Of a stretch of DNA of 64,000 bases, positions 59,136 through 64,000 are shown piece by piece. The DNA is taken from contig CAKRRF010000002.1 of the NCBI GenBank assembly GCA_934394985.1, positions 66,576 to 130,575 of the forward strand, read 5' to 3'. This DNA comes from an uncultured Marvinbryantia sp. (GTDB lineage: Bacteria > Bacillota > Clostridia > Lachnospirales > Lachnospiraceae). A program made the translations under genes and the position numbers. Under the pieces are notes generated by a model. That model made no database searches. It worked only from the letters and a program-made list of their open reading frames with translations, and was not told the DNA's origin. Numbering within the stretch: the first letter of the stretch is position 1; every line of letters begins with the position of its first letter.

Positions 59136-60083
59136 ATGACAGAAAAAGAAGCCAGAGAACTGGAAGAGGAAAAAGATAATGCGATTTTAAGGAAAATCAA
59201 TGGAGAGGAAAAGGTGCGGTATGGTTTGACAAATGATTATATGTTCCGGTCGGTATTTCAGACATCAGAAGAGGCTTTGAAAGGACTGCTCAGTGCATTG
59301 CTGTACATACCCAAGAAGGAGATGATTTCCTGTGAAATATGTAATCCAATGATACTGGGAGATGCAATGGATGAAAAAAATTGTATCCTGGATATTCGTA
59401 TATTGTTAAATGGAAATCGACAAATAAATCTGGAAATGCAGATGGGATCTGTTGCAAACTGGACAGACCGTTCCCTGTTTTATCTATGTAAGATGTTTAC
59501 GGATCTGAAACAGGGGCAGGATTACACCCAGACAAAGCCATCAGTACACATAGGAATTATGATGGAAGCACCAGTACCGGAAGACCAGGCGTTTTATAAT
59601 GAATATGTCCTGAAGAATCGAAAAAGCGGATATGAATACACTGGAAAATTTGCCCTTCACGTGTTAGACTTATCTTGTCTGGAGCAGGTATCGGAAGAAG
59701 AACGAAACAGTGAATTATACGATTGGGCCTGTGCGTTTAAAGCAAAGACGTGGAAGGAGATTCTTGCAATGGCAGAACAATCAGAATCTATTAAGAAAGC
59801 AGTGGTGACTTTACGGGAACTGTCAGAAGATGAGAAGATTCGTTTGCAGTGTGAGGCCAGAGAGCGTTATCAGATGGACTGGCAGAGTTCTATGAGAACC
59901 AGCCGGGAAGAAGGACGAAAAGAAGGAGAGGCTGTCGGAAGAGCGTCAGGTCGCAGAGAAGGCGAACAGGCGATGGCAGAACTGATGGCGAAACTGCTGT
60001 CAGACGGTCGGCAGGAGGATATGAAAAGAGTCATCGTGGACGAAGAATACAGAAGAAAACTGATGGAAGAATGGAGCTGTTAA
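59136..60083 (+). CDS. Rpn family recombination-promoting nuclease / PD-(D/E)XK transposase-like protein
   Basis: A 315-residue protein of the Rpn/PDDEXK_2 family. The nuclease core is seen as LTNDYMFRSVF, then LDIRILLNG with the Asp and INLEMQ with the Glu-x-Gln, followed by YLCKMFTDLKQGQDY. A charged C-terminal region contains an Arg/Glu/Gly-rich stretch (REEGRKEGEAVGRASGRREG), typical for the family. Rpn proteins cut DNA and raise recA-independent recombination; many copies exist in Lachnospiraceae. ATG 59136 has AAAAAGGAGAG; a GTG at 59115 is less likely. No flanking repeats or target duplications were found. Confidence 0.85.
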   Translation: MTEKEARELEEEKDNAILRKINGEEKVRYGLTNDYMFRSVFQTSEEALKGLLSALLYIPKKEMISCEICNPMILGDAMDEKNCILDIRILLNGNRQINLEMQMGSVANWTDRSLFYLCKMFTDLKQGQDYTQTKPSVHIGIMMEAPVPEDQAFYNEYVLKNRKSGYEYTGKFALHVLDLSCLEQVSEEERNSELYDWACAFKAKTWKEILAMAEQSESIKKAVVTLRELSEDEKIRLQCEARERYQMDWQSSMRTSREEGRKEGEAVGRASGRREGEQAMAELMAKLLSDGRQEDMKRVIVDEEYRRKLMEEWSC

Positions 60084-60129
60084 AATAAAGCTGAAAAATA
60101 CCGTCTCCACAGGTCTGGGAGAGTGAAAG

Positions 60130-61149
60130 ATGGAAGCGTATTATTATCAGAAAATGAATAAATTGCAGCAGGCTGCTTATCACAGTATGCTAAAAGGAGC
60201 AAAGGATTTTGCGGATGAGATCCAGCTTCCGCAGATGGATGGAGACATGCTGTATCAGGTATTTTTTCAACTGCGGCTTGATCATCCGGAGATATTTTGG
60301 CTGACCGGTTATAAATACCGCTATTATAAAGGATCCCCTAATTTGATTTTTGTACCGGAATATTTGTTTGAAAAAGATAAAATCCGAGAGCATCAGAAAG
60401 CGATGCAGGCAAGGGTGGAAAAGCTGGTTCGACCGGCAAAAGCTTTTTCTGATTTTGAAAAAGAAAAATATGTGCATGATTTTATTTGTGATAATGTACG
60501 ATATGATAAGCTGAAGAAAGCCTATTCTCATGAAATTATCGGTCCGTTGGGGCAGGGAGTAGGAGTTTGTGAAGGAATTGCAAAGTCAGTAAAGGTATTA
60601 CTGGATGAGCTGGGAGTATGGTGTATGATTGCCATATGCGGAAACAACCCGGAAAAAGGAATCAAGTACCGACATACCTGGAATATTGTGAGAATAGATG
60701 GTGTGTATTATCATCTGGATGTTACTTTTGACAATACACTGGGGAAATCTGGGGATGAAAAAAGATATGATTATTTTAACCTGGATGATCAGATGATTTT
60801 TCGGGATCATGAGCCATTGATTGCTCCGGCGCCGGTCTGTACCAATCATGATCATTTTTATTATAAAGAAAAAAAGCTTTCATTTACCAGGCAGGAAGAC
60901 GTATACAAACGGGTTCTTCAGGCTGCCAAAAAGGGAAAGGCTTTGACATTCCACTGGCGTGGCGGATACTTTACCAGAGAAGTTTTTCAGGAACTGTTGG
61001 GACTGATCCGAAAAGCCGGAGCAGAAAAAAGCAAGACAGCACTGTTACAGGTCAACTGGCCACAGGCGGTGATGAGGCTCCATTATGAAGATGCACAGGT
61101 TGCAGAAGAAATCTGGATGGAAGATGCGAATGAGGGAGAGAAAGAATAA
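60130..61149 (+). CDS. Transglutaminase-like domain protein
   Basis: A 339-residue soluble protein with a transglutaminase/protease-like domain at about residues 110-215: Cys in GVGVCEGIAK, His in YRHTWNIV and Asp in YHLDVTFDN complete the triad. The N-terminal 100 residues are helical and the C-terminal region is unassigned. No signal peptide is present, so it probably acts in the cytoplasm. Such proteins are mostly peptidases or cross-linkers of unknown substrate. It starts 46 bases after the Rpn gene and may share its transcript. Confidence 0.82.
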   Translation: MEAYYYQKMNKLQQAAYHSMLKGAKDFADEIQLPQMDGDMLYQVFFQLRLDHPEIFWLTGYKYRYYKGSPNLIFVPEYLFEKDKIREHQKAMQARVEKLVRPAKAFSDFEKEKYVHDFICDNVRYDKLKKAYSHEIIGPLGQGVGVCEGIAKSVKVLLDELGVWCMIAICGNNPEKGIKYRHTWNIVRIDGVYYHLDVTFDNTLGKSGDEKRYDYFNLDDQMIFRDHEPLIAPAPVCTNHDHFYYKEKKLSFTRQEDVYKRVLQAAKKGKALTFHWRGGYFTREVFQELLGLIRKAGAEKSKTALLQVNWPQAVMRLHYEDAQVAEEIWMEDANEGEKE

Positions 61150-61152
61150 CGC

Positions 61153-61190
61153 AACAGCTCCGGTAGCGAGGACTATCGGAGCTGTTATTT
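61153..61190. terminator. Bidirectional terminator
   Basis: The arms at 61153-61166 and 61173-61186 form a 14-bp stem with one G-U pair and a 6-base loop, followed by ATTTG. It lies between convergent genes. Confidence 0.75.
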
Positions 61191-61228
61191 GTAAAATGGA
61201 TTTTTTTATCTGTAACTTTTATAAACAT

Positions 61229-62086
61229 TCATTCATACATTTGGGAAGTTGGTGTTGCATACACATCCGTAGAATTGGATGTATTATTGAGAAAGGTATA
61301 GGTATAATCTCCGGCAGCCCAAACAAAATAATGATTGTCGTAAGAAACAACCTGACCGGATTGTAAATGAATGTCACATTTTGTATTTTCTACATCAGGT
61401 GGCCAGCTGCCACTGTTGAAATCTTTAAGAGCAGAAGCGGAACTATTGTTGCTGCTGTTTCCGGTGTTGCCCTGATTGATATCACTTCCTCCTATGTTGC
61501 CACCAGTTAGGTTGTCCCCAGATCCGGAAGCAGATCCGCCACCTGGATTTGGTGCAGGTGTACTGTTGCCACCGGAAGAATTGCCATTGTTTTCGGTGCT
61601 GTTGTTTGAATTGTTTCCGGCTTTCCCGCTCCAACGCAATATTACGGAATCATTTTGCGGCTGATAACTTACTTCACAGGATCCTTTTGCGGCTGGCGTA
61701 CCAATCCAGTGAGTTGTATCAGCAGAGGATATACCTCCGATATTCAATTCAGCAGAAGTTTGCCAGTTATCCTGTTCCTGATGAAGCGGAGAAACAAGAA
61801 CGGAGTAAATACCATTGGATTTATGAATGATTTGTGTCGAATCTTTCGAATAAGAAACGGTTGTATCTTCTGTCAGGGCTGCCAGCATGACTTCCGCGTA
61901 AGCCGTGCGGACATCAGACAAATCGGTTGCCTCTCGCGTCTTTTCCAACTGAGAATGGAAGATTGGGATAGAGATAGCTACCAGCACTGAGATGATGGCT
62001 ACGACAATCAATAATTCTGCAAGCGTAAAGCCTGTGGATGCAGATATGCTGGAAAAGCCATTGAGGACGGAGTTTGTGTCTTTCCT
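61229..62086 (-). pseudogene. Second pilin gene, mature part intact but no start codon
   Basis: Reading on the - strand, the frame encodes a basic leader (LKRKDTNSVLNGFSSISASTG), the cleavage motif G-FTLAE, a pilin helix almost equal to PilA, and a head with a long Gly/Asn/Ser-rich linker (about 100 residues), about 285 residues in all. Between the upstream in-frame stop (near 62130) and a TTG at 62011, inside the helix, there is no ATG, GTG or TTG. An ATG at 62100 is in another frame and reaches a stop after three codons; one added base in the CCC run there would give a normal prepilin start (MSPLKRKD). It is therefore a frameshifted, silent or phase-off copy. An AAAAAGGAAAG lies in the leader. 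Confidence 0.7.
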
Positions 62087-62130
62087 TTTTAGGGAGACAT
62101 ATAATAAAAAAAGATTTCGGGCATGGAATT

Positions 62131-63963
62131 ATGAATAATCAGGTACTGGATACGCAGCTAAATCTGGCATTTGATGCCACATCGGAGGAACTGGAGAAGT
62201 CACTGGAACTGGATGTAGGATATGACAGAGAAAATCGTCAGTGGGAAGTCATTGTACGATATGTCGGTGACAGATGGCCGGTGAATGGGGAGAATGTGAC
62301 CTTGTCTGCGGATGTCGGTCAGGAACATCGACGAGAACTCAGGCTGTCTGATCTGATGCTGACCAGCTTGTCAGGAGGATATGGGATTGCCCGTGGCACA
62401 AAAGAAGCGATCGATACACTTAGTGAAGATCCATTTATAGAATATATTGAGAAACCGAAACGGTTGTATTTTGCCACAGAGCAGGGAAAGCTGGCTTCCT
62501 GTGTGGAGCCATTACAGACCGGTTTCGGTTTTTCTTTATATGGAAAAGGCATTTTAATTGCTGTGTTAGACTCTGGGATTGATTATATGCATCCGGAATT
62601 TCAAAATGCAGATGGAACTACCAGAATTTTGGCCATCTGGGATCAGACCGGAAAGGAAAATCCACCAAAAGGATTTTCTCTTGGGCGGGAATATAGTCGG
62701 GAGGAGATAAATGAATTGCTGATGAAAAAAAGAGGAGAGTCAGAAAAATATCCGGATAAAACGAGTTTGTCAGAAACACGGAAGGAACAAACCCAAACGG
62801 ACAGTCTGTCTGTCAGAGATCTCAGCGGACATGGAACCGCGGTAGCAGCGATTGCGGCAGGAAACAGCGGCGTGGCATCTCAGGCACAGCTATTGATAGT
62901 TAAGCTTGGAAATTCGCTGCCAGACTCGTTTCCAAAGACGACGGAATTGATGATGGCTGTGGAATATGCTTACAGAAAAGCACAGGAAGTAAAAATGCCA
63001 CTGGTGGTGAATCTCAGTTTTGGAACGGTATATGGACCGCATAATGGTACCGGATTGCTGGAAACATATCTGGATGAAATGATGGGACGTTGGAAATCTG
63101 TGATTGTGGCAGGAACCGGAAATGAAGGAAATGCTGCCGGTCATACATCGGTTGTGCTTCAGGAAGGAGAGCAGAAAGAAGTGCAGTTTGCAGTAGCTGC
63201 GGGGGAAACGGGACTGAATCTGCAATTATGGAAAAGCTATGTGGATCGGATGGATGTCTATCTGCGTGCACCGGATGGGGCACAGATCGGACCGTTATAC
63301 GAGAATTCTGGCCCACAGAGATATCGGATGAATGATACGAATTTGTTGATTTATTATGGAAAACCATCACCATTTATGATTTCTCAGGAGATTTTCTTTG
63401 ATTTCATACCAGCAAATACTTATCTTACTCCGGGGGTATGGACTTTGATTTTAAGACCTCAAAAATTGACGGAAGGCACAGTAGAACTGTGGCTTCCACC
63501 TTCCGGAAGTCTGAATCCTGCAACCCGTTTTTTACGTCCAACAGCAGAAAATACACTGACAGTGCCATCTACAGCAAGAAAGGTGATCTCTGTGGGAGCT
63601 TATGATTCCCAAAGCCAAACCTATGCATCTTTTTCCGGAAGGGGAATTTCACCGGGAAACTATCCGCTGCCATCAATCTGTCAGATAAAACCAGATCTGG
63701 TAGCTCCCGGAGCAGATATTCGAACAGCAGCTGTCGGAGGCGGATATATTACTGTGACGGGTACGTCATTTGCCACGCCTTTTGTATCCGGTGGAGCAGC
63801 ACTGCTGATGGAATGGGGGATTGTAGAAGGAAATGACGAATATCTGTATGGAGAAAAAGTAAGAGCATATCTTCAGAGAGGGGCACAGAGACTGCCAGGA
63901 TATCGGCAATGGCCAAATACAAGTGTGGGGTATGGGGAGGACGTTATAATAAGGTTACATTGA
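62131..63963 (+). CDS. S8 family serine protease, Csp-like
   Basis: A 610-residue subtilisin-like protease without a signal peptide. The triad is complete: Asp147 in VLDSGIDY, His234 in SGHGTAVA and Ser546 in GTSFATPF. About 180 residues between His and Ser blocks form a beta-rich (jelly-roll-like) insertion, as in the Csp germination proteases of clostridia, which cleave the cortex enzyme SleC; the N-terminal ~100 residues fit a Csp prodomain. ATG 62131 has only a weak ribosome site; a GTG at 62074 is the alternative. Csp is a best guess; several such S8 proteins occur in Lachnospiraceae with unproven roles. Confidence 0.85.
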   Translation: MNNQVLDTQLNLAFDATSEELEKSLELDVGYDRENRQWEVIVRYVGDRWPVNGENVTLSADVGQEHRRELRLSDLMLTSLSGGYGIARGTKEAIDTLSEDPFIEYIEKPKRLYFATEQGKLASCVEPLQTGFGFSLYGKGILIAVLDSGIDYMHPEFQNADGTTRILAIWDQTGKENPPKGFSLGREYSREEINELLMKKRGESEKYPDKTSLSETRKEQTQTDSLSVRDLSGHGTAVAAIAAGNSGVASQAQLLIVKLGNSLPDSFPKTTELMMAVEYAYRKAQEVKMPLVVNLSFGTVYGPHNGTGLLETYLDEMMGRWKSVIVAGTGNEGNAAGHTSVVLQEGEQKEVQFAVAAGETGLNLQLWKSYVDRMDVYLRAPDGAQIGPLYENSGPQRYRMNDTNLLIYYGKPSPFMISQEIFFDFIPANTYLTPGVWTLILRPQKLTEGTVELWLPPSGSLNPATRFLRPTAENTLTVPSTARKVISVGAYDSQSQTYASFSGRGISPGNYPLPSICQIKPDLVAPGADIRTAAVGGGYITVTGTSFATPFVSGGAALLMEWGIVEGNDEYLYGEKVRAYLQRGAQRLPGYRQWPNTSVGYGEDVIIRLH

Positions 63964-64000
63964 AGAAAGTCAGTAAAATCAAGTGTTTCCGTTCATTTTC

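Noticed and set aside
60092..60115. Further copy of the ACGGTG repeat
   Set aside because: Only about 10 scattered matching bases and no hairpin; listed as a possible trace but not annotated.
58480..62060. Invertible segment bounded by inverted pilin sequences
   Set aside because: The two pilin starts are inverted to each other, but share only about 70% identity over roughly 100 bases with no long exact match, so simple inversion is not supported from sequence alone.
1..64000. tRNA, rRNA, CRISPR arrays, prophage or insertion sequences
   Set aside because: No cloverleaf, rRNA segment, regular spacer-repeat array, integrase or transposase with terminal repeats was recognised; the Rpn gene alone has no element ends.

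Overview
The window reads as a chromosomal segment of a low-GC, spore-forming Clostridia of the family Lachnospiraceae (Blautia/Ruminococcus-like). This is inferred from the Streptococcus-style fab cluster with FabK and a FabT-like regulator, MecA, CwlD-like and Csp-like proteins, strong AGGAGG ribosome sites, and a monoderm type IV pilus locus. Almost every gene is on the + strand. No tRNA, rRNA, CRISPR array, prophage or insertion sequence was recognised.

Layout. 1-299: 3' part of a P-II (GlnB) gene. 468-10894: complete type II fatty-acid synthesis operon (fabH, acpP, fabK, fabD, fabG, fabF, accB, fabZ, accC, a fused accD-accA, and a second FabK-like flavoprotein), followed by a FabT/MarR regulator and a patatin-like lipase. 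A FabT-type palindrome overlaps the fabH promoter, so the regulator probably controls the whole block. 12449-24620: housekeeping and envelope genes: a DUF1858 protein, an RND permease with a very long coiled-coil insertion, mecA, a GH18 protein, a CwlD-like amidase, then sua5, a YwlE-position phosphatase that has lost its nucleophile, rpiB, dCMP deaminase and a DUF402 protein. 24849-26288: proS. 26506-34471: a CUT2 sugar ABC transporter next to a lipoprotein sugar-binding paralogue, a NarL-type two-component system and an orphan family-1 binding protein, which together look like a sugar-sensing circuit. 34639-39392: complete branched-chain amino-acid transporter livJHMGF. 39512-40668: a cytidylate-kinase-like protein and cytidine deaminase.

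40762-58871 is a complete monoderm type IV pilus operon. It starts with a 2535-residue prepilin built from three related beta-helix-like modules and an acidic tail. Three minor pilin-like proteins, PilB, PilT, PilC, PilD, a PilM-PilN fusion and a PilO-like protein follow, then a LytTR regulator with a degenerate receiver, a GHKL-like small protein and the major pilin. Downstream lie an Rpn-family nuclease, a transglutaminase-like protein, a second pilin gene on the opposite strand whose reading frame has no start codon, and a Csp-like subtilisin.

The pilus locus is the most interesting part of the window: the giant pilin, the apparently phosphorylation-independent regulator pair beside the major pilin, and the start-less pilin gene across a recombination-nuclease gene. 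The rest is largely ordinary core metabolism with a few protein-level oddities (Cys-to-Ser phosphatase, fused carboxyltransferase, RND insertion) and several well-formed regulatory sites.
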